This document shows positions 31,940-42,531 of a stretch of DNA of 64,000 bases, piece after piece. The notes beneath the pieces are model-generated. The model was not told the origin of the DNA and made no database searches. It was given only the letters and a program-made list of their open reading frames with translations. This DNA is from Zasmidium citrigriseum (taxonomy: Eukaryota > Ascomycota > Dothideomycetes > Mycosphaerellales > Mycosphaerellaceae). Positions within the stretch are counted from its first letter, which is position 1. Every line of letters starts with the position of its first letter. The position numbers and the translations under genes were made by a program. The stretch is from contig NHNW01000026.1 in assembly GCA_002786025.1 (NCBI GenBank), positions 455,251-519,250 of the forward strand, written 5' to 3'.

Positions 31940-33247
31940 CTAAGGACCAGTTATTCTCGTTCGTTCGGGCGTTTGAGATGTGACTCGTCGAACAGCTGGG
32001 TTGAATCTCAGGGAAGGTCGCGAATTGGGAATTGGAGGTTGAGAGGGGATGGCTTTCGCCTGTTTCAGGACCCATTCAGCATCCGCATGTTGGCCTTGAT
32101 CCTGCAACGTTCGATGTACGTGGTACATCAGGCGGTTGAGATATGTGTCGTTGATTGGAAGCTGGTCCCTCAAGGCCTCTAATTGCGAGGGTGTCGGGTC
32201 GTCGTCGAGATGCCGTCGGAGAAGGGCCAAGAAAGAAGAGGGATTCGGCTCTGTGGGGTGGTATGCTTCGAGAGTGCTGCTGTTGAATTCGCGAAGGCTG
32301 GGCGCAGCGATTCCCGCTGGACCTTTGTTGTAGAAGTGGATGAAGCGAGACCATAGATTGGGGTCTGTTCGGCCGTACCTGCCGGTGGCGAACTCTCTCG
32401 CAATCACCGCCGTGGCATTAATCGTACTCATGCGAGAAATGGGCGGCGCGCTGTTCTTGTCGACTGGGAAGCTCTCGCGATAAGACCGCAGAGCGGCGCT
32501 CCTTTGGTCAACAACTAGAAAGAAATACTGCAGACCCTCCGTCGCAGAGTATCCCCCATCTTTGACGAGCATAGCCAGAGTGATGGATCGGAACAAGACT
32601 GAACGCCATCGAAAGAGTCTCGGATCCTCGGGTTCCTCATCAACTTCGAGCCACCGAGTCAACAGGTCCTCTAAGCCTTCCATTGCGGAAAACAAGCACA
32701 GTGCCAACCGCGAGTCATCGTCGCCAGCTAACAAAGGCATCCATAGTGACCGATCATTCCAAATAATACCCAAAATGGTGCGCGCCAGCCCAGGTTCCTC
32801 CGAGTGCAGTATCTCACGGCGATTCGATCGTGCGTGAAGCCTAGTCCTTTCGTCCACCGCCAACAGACAAACCCGGATTTTCTCAAGCGTGATTCGGTTC
32901 TCCGCCGCCTCATGTTGCAGGTATCTGGACGCTGTCACTCGGCCCGCTAAGATATCTTTCTCGAGGTTGACGGCTTCAGCAGACATTTCGCCAAACATTT
33001 CTGATTCTCGTGCTGTCTTGGCGAGATGAATTTGCTTTGACCCAAGGAGCTCTCCCCTTGTACCAGAATATGTCGGGATATTTCCTCGGCGCTGGTACTC
33101 ATGATTATCCTGCCGTGGATCGATAGTCTTGTCTATGGAGAGCCCGCCGGTACGTGAGTCCATGAATGTCTGCCGTTCGACTGCCAGCAAAGTTTTGGAC
33201 ACTGATGGCGGCAGTCCGCCTCTCAAACGCCCTCGACGGCAGAACAT
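31940..33247 (-). CDS. Array paralog 1 of an unrecognised ~430-residue family
   Basis: 435 residues from the ATG at 33247, single exon. N-terminus is Arg-rich and free of acidic residues for about 25 positions (MFCRRGRLRGGLPPSVSKTL), as in mitochondrial presequences. Shared family blocks, in order: LEKDILAGRVTASRYL, EKIRVCL, LARTILGIIWNDRSLWMPLL, ALCLFSAMEGLEDLLTRWLEV, SATEGLQYFFLVVD, GRYGRTDPNLWSRFI, LEAYHPTEPNPSSFL and a C-terminal QGQHADAEWVLKQA. I know no named domain; the pattern suggests an all-helical protein. A spliced alternative exists: an upstream exon (ATG at 33588) joined by GTACGT at 33349 to CAG at 33276 keeps the frame (74-nt intron), but the unspliced start gives the same length as the other three copies and is preferred. 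Confidence 0.82.
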   Translation of the reverse strand: MFCRRGRLRGGLPPSVSKTLLAVERQTFMDSRTGGLSIDKTIDPRQDNHEYQRRGNIPTYSGTRGELLGSKQIHLAKTARESEMFGEMSAEAVNLEKDILAGRVTASRYLQHEAAENRITLEKIRVCLLAVDERTRLHARSNRREILHSEEPGLARTILGIIWNDRSLWMPLLAGDDDSRLALCLFSAMEGLEDLLTRWLEVDEEPEDPRLFRWRSVLFRSITLAMLVKDGGYSATEGLQYFFLVVDQRSAALRSYRESFPVDKNSAPPISRMSTINATAVIAREFATGRYGRTDPNLWSRFIHFYNKGPAGIAAPSLREFNSSTLEAYHPTEPNPSSFLALLRRHLDDDPTPSQLEALRDQLPINDTYLNRLMYHVHRTLQDQGQHADAEWVLKQAKAIPSQPPIPNSRPSLRFNPAVRRVTSQTPERTRITGP

Positions 33248-34190
33248 GTTCAAAAGGGGTGAGATGAACTTCAATCTGCCAGTGTCATGCGGAACCTATG
33301 GCATGAGAATCAGAAACTGGGTTGCAGAGCGAGGGGAAGGGAGACGTACTTTCGCATCGGACCACAGCCGCCAGTCCGCGGTGGTTTCCAAAAGCTTTTC
33401 TCAAGTCTTTTGATGCATTTTTCATTCCTCAGGCAGCGCTTTGATGGGTCAGTGTGTGTCGAAGAAGTCGAGATGAGGCTTTTGGTCAAGGGCGATGGCC
33501 GTGGAGCGTGTGGACGAAGTGAAGTCAAGCCTTGCCGCGCTGACTCAGCGGAATGCACGGGCTTCGATAGACGAGAAGACACATTCATCTCTCTATTACA
33601 TACCGCTGGTACTCCTTATAAAAATCTGTCGGAAGCATGGCGTCCGCAAAGCATATTACTACTTGCTTATGAGGACTTTGAGCCTTTTCTACAAGTTCGA
33701 ATCCAAGGAACTTGCCTAAATCACGCAGCACAACTTACATGTAACCTTCCTGTAGAGCAAGGGAATGAGTCCGTCTCACGTGCAAGTGGGCTACATGTTG
33801 GGAGATATGTTCTCAAATAAGATGTAGCTATCTATGATGTTGCCAATATTCTGCTTGTACGATTGAACGATTCTGAGCTTGTGGCCATCACGTGGCATCC
33901 TCTGACAGAATGCAAGTTCGTAGCCAATACTTGTCGTAGCCGACTGATCTCAAGTAGGTTGCAAGGCAAGCATGAACCCATGTTGAGAACAGATTGACTG
34001 CATGGCATTGATTGTGGGTGATGACCTTTCTCTTCCTTGAACCTGCAAAAGCCAACAAATGCTGCTGCGGGCGACCACGATTGATCTCGATTACCGACGG
34101 ACGCCATTATCCAATATTCACGCCGTCTTGAAGCCGTAGCGATGCGGTGGAAATACAGCGGTTCCAGGTCATCATGTTCAACGGCCGACC
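33248..34190. other. Intergenic between array paralogs 1 and 2
   Basis: About 940 bases; holds the promoter of paralog 1 and possibly an alternative first exon for it (33588-33350). No separate gene supported. Confidence 0.45.
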
Positions 34191-35483
34191 TCAACGGGGT
34201 CGTTTTCTGTCTCTTCGCTTCATTCCCTGAGAGTTTCGGGCCTCGGGAGGCAATTTCGCAGCTTGTTGTGTGACCCATGCGGCGTCGACGGCGCGGCCTT
34301 GCTTCTTCAGGACATCCGCTGTCCTCTCGATCAGCAGGCGCAATACTGTTGCCCGGTTTTTGAATGGCAGCTCATGTAGGAAGGTCTCCAAGTCTGCCGG
34401 TGACTGCACCTGAGCAAAGTATGTCTGAAGGAAACAAAGGCACTTCTCCGGGTCGGGTTGTGCTGGGTGATGCAGATCGAGAGCTGCTAGATTGTAATCG
34501 CGGATGAGCTGCGTGTCCATTTGGGGAGTCTGTTCGAAGAACTTGACGAGATGAGAGTACATCACGGCATCTGTGTTAGGATATCTTCCAAATCCCAATT
34601 CTTTCACGAGGTATCTCGTAGCAGGTATAAGCTTGGTGAAGGCGAATGCCGGAACCTCCCGTTCTGCAGAAGATGTTCCCAGCATGTGACGGTAGGCGTG
34701 TTTGAGCTCGTCCTTTTCGCTGACGGCGTCAAAAAAGCACCTCAGGGCTTTTGTCGCCGAGTGTTCAATATCGTGAATGAGCAACGCGGCAATAATAGCA
34801 TGCAATAGTCGACCGCGCCACGCGCGGGAACCTTCTTCGAGCTTGTAGTCGTCAAAAGCAACCTTGAGCCATTGACCTATAGAGTCTTGAAGGCCTTCGG
34901 CGACGGCAAAGAAGCATAGAGCAGCTCGAGCATCTCGATCGTGCACTATCAGCGGTACCCAGAGACTTTCGTCTTTCCAAAGCAGGTTCAACACATTCAA
35001 GCCTAGGCCATGTTTTCTCTGATGCAGGTTCTGGAGACGACTTCTTCGGGGTATCTTTTTCAGCCTCTCAAGGTCGGCGGAGAGACACACACGGATCTTC
35101 TCCAATGTCGCGGTCCCGTTGAGCGTCTCGGTCTGTAGAAATTGTGCGGCATCAACTCGGCCCTCCAGGATATCTCTGGTGAGCCGAGCGGCTTCAGACG
35201 AGGGTTCTCCAAGTGCGTGTCTTTGCATTTCTTCCAACAACCGGCGTTGTTCGTGGGCTGATTTTTGTGTGTAGAAGTTTGTGCCAAGGTAAGGCACTCG
35301 TTTCGAGTCAGAGTTGTACGTGCGCAATTGGTATTGCACCGACCTGACGGATTCTGCTCCTAGGAGTCTCCAAGGTAGCAAGGTAAACTGTCCATCGTCG
35401 ATCGGGTGAGGTGGAAAGCCTGCTAGACCTCTCCGGAAGAGCCGTGAATGACCTGCGATCACATGTCGACAATGGCACGCCAT
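34191..35483 (-). CDS. Array paralog 2 of the unrecognised ~430-residue family
   Basis: 430 residues from the ATG at 35483; the frame continues upstream but has no ATG there. The N-terminus (MACHCRHVIAGHSRLFRRGL) is basic and lacks acidic residues, again presequence-like. The family blocks are clear: LTRDILEGRVDAAQFLQTET, LEKIRVCLSADLERL, LNVLNLLWKDESLWVPLIV, ALCFFAVAEGLQDSIGQWLKV, EHSATKALRCFFDAV, GFGRYPNTDAVMYSHLVKFF, LAALDLHHPAQPDPEKCLCF and QGRAVDAAWVTQQAAKLPPE. This copy has lost the L-L-T-R variant before the WL pair. Same strand as its neighbours with its own intergenic space, so it is transcribed separately rather than as an operon. Confidence 0.83.
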   Translation of the reverse strand: MACHCRHVIAGHSRLFRRGLAGFPPHPIDDGQFTLLPWRLLGAESVRSVQYQLRTYNSDSKRVPYLGTNFYTQKSAHEQRRLLEEMQRHALGEPSSEAARLTRDILEGRVDAAQFLQTETLNGTATLEKIRVCLSADLERLKKIPRRSRLQNLHQRKHGLGLNVLNLLWKDESLWVPLIVHDRDARAALCFFAVAEGLQDSIGQWLKVAFDDYKLEEGSRAWRGRLLHAIIAALLIHDIEHSATKALRCFFDAVSEKDELKHAYRHMLGTSSAEREVPAFAFTKLIPATRYLVKELGFGRYPNTDAVMYSHLVKFFEQTPQMDTQLIRDYNLAALDLHHPAQPDPEKCLCFLQTYFAQVQSPADLETFLHELPFKNRATVLRLLIERTADVLKKQGRAVDAAWVTQQAAKLPPEARNSQGMKRRDRKRPR

Positions 35484-36446
35484 GACGAACGCCCTTCGTC
35501 GCGGAATTATGGCTCCAATCTTGTCGGAACCAATCCAGAAAAGATGTATCGTCTGCTTCCAGGACCGAACGGGTGGCGCGTGGAAAGGGCCAGATTCGTA
35601 GTCGCGCAATTTCTCCTCTCCGCTCTCCTCCTCTATGCCGCTGCCGCGATTGATACTGAACGATAACGCCCAATCGCGATGGAGATCGATGACAGTCGGC
35701 GCCCAGACGGATGGGACGAGTGGAAAGTGTGCTGAAGAAGAGAAGGAGGTGAGCTCGAAGTCTAACCGCCGGGCATGTTTAAGCGAGACGCACGTGCCAT
35801 CAAAATCGGCAGCTCCCCCTTGGTGCAAGTCCACATCGGAAGCAAGAGTATAGAATTGGAAAATACCATGATGAGTAAGGCCAGCAGCGTCTTCAGAGAA
35901 CTTATTCCGAGTCCGGACAGCAGTGCTCTACCCAGCGCAGGGCTGTATTCAAGTCTGCTTCCACTACATATATTTATCCATCCTCAGCACTAGCCTTTGC
36001 ATTCGCATCGAATCCATGTCCTCGACCTGGCCACGAGAGACATTGCCAGGATCAGCGACGCATGCATTTCCATCCAGCAGCCTCTCTGTCATCGATATGA
36101 TCAAGTACGTCCATGTTGGATCGATTTCATCGTCGACGTCAACCGAGCGTGTGGAGCAGCATCCATTGGCTGGCTCACCAACACCGATTCCAAGCAGCCA
36201 AACCATACTCAAGATGATTTGCATAGCCAGTGGGAGATACAAGTCCGACATGAGAATCCGTTGGGGAGAGTTGATGAGAGCGCTTTAATGGGGAGATTGC
36301 TGTAGGGTCCGCAAAGGGGAGGCCTTTTTCGATGTGGGAGTGGAAGGGCGAGACGCAAGCAGTGGACGTTCGGGTCCTGAAGCCGGTAGACGATACTATG
36401 GTCAATTCTACGTCGTTCTCGCCAGATTCCTTTCAGAGTACCGCTT
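35484..36446. other. Intergenic between array paralogs 2 and 3
   Basis: About 960 bases, promoter of paralog 2. Minor open frames on both strands show no recognisable sequence. Confidence 0.45.
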
Positions 36447-37766
36447 TCAACGAGGCTCAGGCCAATCTTGTGAAGTCGTTCGGGATACGTTAGCTCGTGC
36501 GAGGCGCTCCCGGGCCTCCTGTGATGGAATTTGACAGGGCAGTCTCGCGGCCTGCTCTCGAATCCACAAGGCATCCCCTACACGGCCTTGTGCTTGGAGA
36601 GTGGCCTGCAGATGCTTCATCAGCTTTGAGAGCCAGCTATCGACGATAGGAAGATCCAATCTGCAGCGTTGAAGGTCCGCCTCACTGCTCACGCCGTCCA
36701 GACGCGAACGAAGGAAGCGTAGCATTGCCTCGGGATCTGGTCTCGATGGGTGCCATGCGCGCATGCCCGCCAAGTTAAGTTCCAGAACGACAGGAAGAGC
36801 CATGGGAAATGGACCACGCGCATACCAATTGACAAATCTGCAGTAAAGCCCTTCGTCTGTGTTCGGATACCGGCCGGAAATGAGCTCTTTCGCAATTTTC
36901 CTTCCGGCTAAGGTTAATGACAGATTTGCTAGGGGAAGAACTTTCCCTGCTGCTCCTTCTGCGGTGTTTCCGGCGCGGAGTGATTCCCTCAACGCATATT
37001 TCGCAGCGATTACATCGAAGAAGTATCTCAAAGGAGCTGTCGCTGTAGACTCAGTGTTGTGCATAAAAAGTGCCGTGATCACTGATCTGAATAAGCCGCT
37101 ATTCCATGAGTGCAGGCTTTCGTCAGCTGCTGCTGGGAGGACGTCGACATTGAGCCATCGTGTTAAGAGATCTTCAAGTCCTTCCGCAACGGCAAAATAG
37201 CAAAGAGCATCGACCGTTCGATGATCATACACGAGGATGGGCATCCAAAGGCTTTCATCACGCCACAAAAGATCCAATGTCATTCGTGCGAGCGGATTCT
37301 TATCTGGCTGCAGCGCATTCAACCGATGTTTTCGAGGGACTCGACTAATGTGTTCGAGTGCTGATTGGAGGCATGCAGAGATCTTGTCGTGTGTAGCCGT
37401 ACCTCTCGCTATTTGTTGTTGCATGAACTTAGTCGCATTGAGCTCTCCGCTCCGTATCCTTTCTCCGGCTTTGACCGCCTCGATCGAGGGTTCGCCGAAC
37501 ATGTCGCGCTGCTTCTTCATCTGTTGATAGTACATCTCCGCTGGCGCCTCCAGATCCCTCGGCTTGCCACGCCATGGAAACTTCGTTGTCCTCGCTCCTT
37601 GTCGGGGCATCCGGGTTGAGTCGTTTGATCCATGTTTGAGCCTCACAGGCGTTCCAAAGACCAAGAAACCTCGTTCGCGCCTGATTGAGAGGACCTGAAG
37701 CCTTTGTGAATGATCACATCTGAAGCGGTAGAGGGCCGCATTTAGTGGTCTACGATGCCACAGCAT
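36447..37766 (-). CDS. Array paralog 3 of the unrecognised ~430-residue family
   Basis: 439 residues from the ATG at 37766 (the longer open frame begins without ATG). N-terminus MLWHRRPLNAALYRFRCDH is basic and presequence-like. Family blocks: AGERIRSGELNATKFMQQQI, HDKISACLQSALEHI, LARMTLDLLWRDESLWMPIL, ALCYFAVAEGLEDLLTRWLN, ESTATAPLRYFFDVI, SGRYPNTDEGLYCRFVNWYA, LAGMRAWHPSRPDPEAMLRF and QGRVGDALWIREQAARLP. Of the four copies it is the one closest to a consensus by eye. The shared blocks fall at the same relative positions in all four, which argues for one fold conserved over the whole length rather than a shared short motif. Confidence 0.83.
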   Translation of the reverse strand: MLWHRRPLNAALYRFRCDHSQRLQVLSIRRERGFLVFGTPVRLKHGSNDSTRMPRQGARTTKFPWRGKPRDLEAPAEMYYQQMKKQRDMFGEPSIEAVKAGERIRSGELNATKFMQQQIARGTATHDKISACLQSALEHISRVPRKHRLNALQPDKNPLARMTLDLLWRDESLWMPILVYDHRTVDALCYFAVAEGLEDLLTRWLNVDVLPAAADESLHSWNSGLFRSVITALFMHNTESTATAPLRYFFDVIAAKYALRESLRAGNTAEGAAGKVLPLANLSLTLAGRKIAKELISGRYPNTDEGLYCRFVNWYARGPFPMALPVVLELNLAGMRAWHPSRPDPEAMLRFLRSRLDGVSSEADLQRCRLDLPIVDSWLSKLMKHLQATLQAQGRVGDALWIREQAARLPCQIPSQEARERLARANVSRTTSQDWPEPR

Positions 37767-38612
37767 GTCTTTGCGTTCCTGTAACTGGCGAGCCGAAAGG
37801 AGAGCGAGCCCGAAAAGACGGAACGCCGGTGGAGTGCAGTACGTGGACCGGTAATGACAGAAGGTGTGTGAGAATGAAGTCGTCCAGCAGTCTGCAACGC
37901 GGACTGGAAGTTGTCGACAACGCAGCAGTCGTGACAGCAGCGTCGCCCAAATTCCCGAAGTACGCACGGTTCTCCGAGCAAACCGGTCAGCTCGTCAAAG
38001 CATATCAAATCGACCATCCCTCGAGATCGGAGTGCCACGAGAGACCTGAAAATGCAATCGCGAGATGTATCGATGGACGCGATGCGTGATGTGATGGAAC
38101 AAGAGGAGGTGAAGTCCAGCGGCAGAAAGTCAATTTCTCGCCGCTTACATAATCAGCACATCTCAGCGGCAAAGACGATGCAGAACATGCCAACGTTGTT
38201 CTACAGTCAAAACCTCCGGAGCAAGACTGGGGAAGAACCATCAGACCAAAGAAGTCCAGGATGAGTTGCTTGGGGGTATTGGTGCTATCATGCAATCTGG
38301 CTGAGTGCTTGCGAAGGCAAGACCACAAGGTACAAAAGATGTGTTTGTCGCGTCTGCACGACGTTCGCAGATGGTATGAAAGGCTGGCCTTTCCATGTCT
38401 CACCAGACATCTCCGCAAGTCGTGGTGGGCAGACTTTCACAATGCCCTGTGCAGTTCTCTTCGAATCTCCCTACATTGAAAGCGTTTCCAGCCTCGCAGG
38501 CCATGTCAACATGGGCTACTGACCTCCCATCACTCCGAGATCATTTCGAGCGCAAGTCGGAGGCTCATACGCGGCGTATAAGCTGGCGGTCAGGCGAATA
38601 TTCTCCGTCTGC
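37767..38612. other. Intergenic between array paralogs 3 and 4
   Basis: About 850 bases; promoter of paralog 3. No gene supported. Confidence 0.45.
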
Positions 38613-39851
38613 TTAGCACGCTTCTAGTAACTTCGCCGACTGCTGCTTGACCCAGTCCGCGTCAGCCTGGCGATTTTGACGCCGCAATCCGGCCTCGACA
38701 TGGTTGAAGAATTCCCTCATGCGCCAGGGGGGAAACGGTGTCCCATTGACGAATTCCCGAATTCCTGCTTCGGTGTCTGCTCTTCGCAGAAACTGCAGCG
38801 TGGGATCAAAGTCTGCTCCAGCCGTATGGTAAGCACTCATGGCTGCGATGTTGTAGTCTCGAGCGACGTCTTGGACGGGTGACTTGCTCTTGAGGAGGCG
38901 CCAAAGTTTGAAAAATCTATCGTACTGCACAGGACCAGTGTTCCGGTAGCAACCAGTAGAGAGTTCCTTAGCTAGCAGGTTGGCGGCGCTGTAGTAGGCC
39001 AGGAATGCTAGCGGTGGGACTCCATCGGCACCAGCTTCGATTTGGGCTTTGTACGTGCGAATGGCTTTAATTTTCTGTTCGAAGATGCAGAAGAATAACT
39101 CAATCGCCGGTGATGCGGAGCTGTCCGTATCGTGTATCAGATGAGCCTTGACCGATGCTTCAAATAAGTAGCCGGCCCAGCCTCGATATCGGTCTTCTAG
39201 CTGCTCCGGGTCAATCTCAAGATTGATCCATCGTAACACGAAGTCTTCAAGCTCCTCTGCGACTGCAAAATAGCAAAGTGCTGCCCTTGCCTTTGGATCG
39301 TAGATTAGAACAGACATCCAAAGAGTTTGGTCCCGCCACAAGAGATCGAGCACTGTGCGCGCGATCGAGTTGCGCTCACGCATGAGTATATCTCTTCGAG
39401 AGTGTCGGGTGAAAGTTCTAATACGTTGGAACTCAGCGCGAAGACATACCCGAACCATCTCTGACGTGACTCTGCTTTCAAATGTTTCTTGCTTCAGATG
39501 TTGAGTAGCGTTGACCTGCCCAGAGAGGATGTCTTTCTCTAGTTGGCGAGCGGCGGGCGAATATTCACCGAAAGTTTCCCGCGTGCGTTCGAGGTTCTGC
39601 TTTTGATATTCCCTCGGCGACAAAGCATTCAGTGCCCCCCGATAAGTCCTTGGAGCGCGAAAAGTACCGATTCCCCGTACCATGCAATTACGATTGATAC
39701 AGAATGTTCCCAAAGGTGACGACATGCTACTTTGGCGACTTGACCAGAGCCTCTCATGACCCAGGTTGGGTGAGGTCGATGCCAAGATCTGCTGATACGG
39801 GAAGATGTGGCGCCGCATTGTACTGCACCATCGTTGTGGTAGGCAAGTCAT
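38613..39851 (-). CDS. Array paralog 4 of the unrecognised ~430-residue family
   Basis: 412 residues, ATG at 39851; an internal Met followed by RRHIFPYQQ (residue 12) is an alternative start. The first 50 residues are basic with almost no acidic residues, consistent with organelle import. Family blocks: LEKDILSGQVNATQHLKQET, EMVRVCLRAEFQRI, IARTVLDLLWRDQTLWMSVL, ALCYFAVAEELEDFVLRWIN, DSSASPAIELFFCIFEQK, STGCYRNTGPVQYDRFFKLW, IAAMSAYHTAGADFDPTLQF and QNRQADADWVKQQSAKLLEA. It is the most diverged copy around the GRYPNTD block (reads GCYRNTG) and the shortest at its C-terminus. No introns. Confidence 0.82.
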   Translation of the reverse strand: MTCLPQRWCSTMRRHIFPYQQILASTSPNLGHERLWSSRQSSMSSPLGTFCINRNCMVRGIGTFRAPRTYRGALNALSPREYQKQNLERTRETFGEYSPAARQLEKDILSGQVNATQHLKQETFESRVTSEMVRVCLRAEFQRIRTFTRHSRRDILMRERNSIARTVLDLLWRDQTLWMSVLIYDPKARAALCYFAVAEELEDFVLRWINLEIDPEQLEDRYRGWAGYLFEASVKAHLIHDTDSSASPAIELFFCIFEQKIKAIRTYKAQIEAGADGVPPLAFLAYYSAANLLAKELSTGCYRNTGPVQYDRFFKLWRLLKSKSPVQDVARDYNIAAMSAYHTAGADFDPTLQFLRRADTEAGIREFVNGTPFPPWRMREFFNHVEAGLRRQNRQADADWVKQQSAKLLEAC

Positions 39852-41197
39852 CCTCGAGAAAGATTTTGGCTTGATGGAACGGCAGCGTTCGAAAGCAATC
39901 GGCAGCGAGTCTTGAAGTCCGTGGGGCCCAGGCCTTTATGTAGATCAGGAGAAAGTCAAACCGGCGTGAAAATGGGGATCCGAGTCCAACACGGATTTCT
40001 GTTCAGTTTGCCGTGAGTCCAAAATGCCAGGAGCTTGGTTCGAAATGGGCAATGTCGTATTGCTCTCTCCTTCCACTCTCACACCATCTCCATCCTCCAC
40101 GCACGCCCAGACTTCCGCCTTCTCCCGACTAGCCCTCAAGCACCAACAAGTCTCTCCCGCCCCACGAAGTCAGAAACAGCCCTCAGCAATGACAATGAAC
40201 AAAGATCCAATCTCCAAAAGAACAGACAAGTCGCGACCGTGAAGACGTGAAGACGTGAAGTCTACACGCGAAACTCAAAACCACGCCACCGCCAACCCTA
40301 AAATCTAAGCGAGTAACGCACGTGCCACCAACTCGACATCTCACATTAATGGAAGATACCTCAAACGATCCCAACTTTCCAGACAAATTCCAACAGCGTA
40401 ACTAGCTCTCCAATATCTCAGAATGGCTTACTTACGCAGAGAGATTTGATCTGCCAATCTGAGCGGCTGCCGGAGGCTACCTCACTTTGACGCAAGGAAA
40501 AGCGATTCTCAAGTAAAGGTTTAAAGAATCTTCTCATTCCAATAATATTCATCGCATCCGATACCTCCCTCCGTAGAAAGAGAGCACCGATATGCCAGTA
40601 GAGACCGTCAATAATTGTAAGTTAGGAAAGCAAGAGAGCAAGACCTCTTCGCATGCCCTCAGCAGCAGCAGCAGCAGCCACCCACTCATCCATCCATGAT
40701 CCTCGAGATACGCACAGCGCAAGAAAGAACAACAACTCGCTAAAACACATCAAACACACACGGACAAGCGGAGGATCTTTTTCAAATCAAAAACATGCAT
40801 GCATTTCTCTTCTTTCTTGCTTTATCTCCTCGCTGGAGCCACAGCATACGCAAAAGGTCAAGGTGATTCTCATACTGAGCTAACGTCTAGCTCAAATGAA
40901 AAGCAAAAAGAACCCCAGTGTGCTGTTCCCATCGAGTAGAATCATGTGGTTTTGTCTTGTGTTGTGCCTGCTGCAAGTCTTGCTTTCTTCTTTCCGTGTC
41001 ACAGTAGTAAAGAAAAAGGTAGTTTCGTTCACCCATGCTGACCGTAGCCCATTCCCCACAGTTCCAGAGAGAGGGGGAATGAGATGGATGCATCGTCAGT
41101 TCCACGTTTCCCCATACTCACACCCACGCCAACGCCCGCGAAAGCGCACCAACGCTGATGACGACCTTGTGAAAAGACACGCGCGACGGAGCTGCGT
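39852..41197. other. Intergenic, 1.35 kb
   Basis: Upstream of paralog 4 and downstream of the 14-3-3 stop. It holds a short triplicated GTGAAGAC-type repeat near 40239-40260 and an (AGC)6 tract at 40661-40678. Short frames such as 40653-40883 are low complexity. Long 3' UTR of the 14-3-3 gene probably occupies the right part. Confidence 0.45.
40661..40678. repeat. (AGC)6 microsatellite
   Basis: Six perfect AGC units in non-coding sequence. Likely length-variable between isolates; no coding role seen. Confidence 0.9.
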
Positions 41198-42531
41198 TTA
41201 GGAAGCAGCCTTGGCCTCGCCCTCGGCTGGTGGCTCTGCCGCTGGCTCTGGTGCCTTCTCCTCGCCCTTGGCCTCGCCTGCAGCAGCGTCTGGCTCGCCG
41301 CCGTCCGAAGAGGTCCAGAGGGTGAGGTTGTCACGGAGGAGCTGCATGATGAGGGTGCTGTCGCGGTAGGACTCCTCGGACAAGCTGTCGAGCTCGGCGA
41401 TGGCGTCGTCGAAGGCCTGCTTGGCGAGGTGGCATGCACGGTCGGGTGAGTTGAGGATCTCGTAGTAGAAGACGGAGAAGTTCAGGGCGAGACCCAGGCG
41501 GATGGGGTGGGTAGGGGTGAGCTCGGTCTGAGCAACGTCGGTGGCGTTCTGAGACATGAATTAGCTCCTGTCATGACAACGTGGACTGTCGCACAGAAAT
41601 GGCGTACCTTGTAGGCCTCGTGGGCGGCAGTGGCAGCGGTCTTGCGCTTCTCGCCGGAAGCGAACTCGGCAAGGTAGCGGTGGTAGTCACCCTTCCTGTG
41701 AGTCACGCCGTCAGCATGCACCTTCGAATAAAGTATCCTAGGGTATAGATATTGCGAATACGCACATCTTATGGTAGAAGACCTTGCTCTCGCCCGTCTC
41801 GGCCTTGGGGATGAGGCTCTCGTCGAGCACATCGAGGACGTCTTGGCAGACCTTCTCGAGCTCGGTCTCGATCTTCTGGCGGTAGTCGCGGATGATGCCG
41901 ACGTGCTTGTCCGAGCCCTTGGCCTCCTCCTTCTGCTCGATGCTGGAGATGATGCGCCACGAGGCACGACGCGTGCCGACCACGTTCTTGTAGGCCACGG
42001 AGAGAAGGTTGCGCTCGTCGACAGTGAGCTCGCCGCCGATCTGCGGTACATGTTAGTCACGGAACAGCGTCTGGCGGTGATTTGAATGGTCGGGAGGTTG
42101 GCAGCGGGCGGCGCTGGGATGGGAGGAGCTTATCGGTGGGCGTACCTTTGCGACTTCCTGTTTTCACATGTCAGCGGTCAGTCCATGTATTCTGCACCAA
42201 ACCTCGCCAAGCTCACCTTCATGTACGTGACCATCTCTGCGAGCACAAGTCAGCCATTGTTTCACGCCTGTCACATCGCAATCAGATGACGTACCATCGT
42301 AACGCTCAGCCTGCTCGCACAGCCGTGCGAGGAAAGTCTTGCTGTTGCAGGGTCAGTAGGCGGCTCGGATGCAGACGCATGGTGGTGGATATTGGTACCT
42401 CTCGCGCTGTAGGAGTCACAAGTCAGCCATCAGTTCAGCAAGATCAGTGTGCGTGTTGAGATGGGGGGTTGAGGGATATGCGATGGAGGCATTGCGGGCG
42501 CGGGGGAGCGGTGACGTACCTCGCTAGCCAT
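41198..42531 (-). CDS. 14-3-3 family phosphoprotein-binding adaptor
   Basis: Eight exons: 42531-42520 (12 nt), 42406-42399 (8 nt), 42341-42295, 42236-42217 (20 nt), 42157-42146 (12 nt), 42040-41766, 41695-41608 and 41548-41198. All phases agree, giving 270 residues. The start reads [20 protein letters not shown], then [56 protein letters not shown] and the C-terminal signature [13 protein letters not shown] followed by an acidic Ala/Glu-rich tail. Conserved phosphate-binding Lys/Arg residues are present. The 8-nt exon 2 uses a GTACCA donor. 14-3-3 proteins dimerise and bind phosphoserine or phosphothreonine partners in cell cycle, secretion and metabolism. The tail ([20 protein letters not shown]) is species-specific, as usual. 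Confidence 0.96.

Noticed and set aside
40239..40260. Short GTGAAGAC direct repeats considered as regulatory elements or a CRISPR-like array
   Set aside because: Only three contiguous 8-base units with no spacers; a simple tandem repeat.
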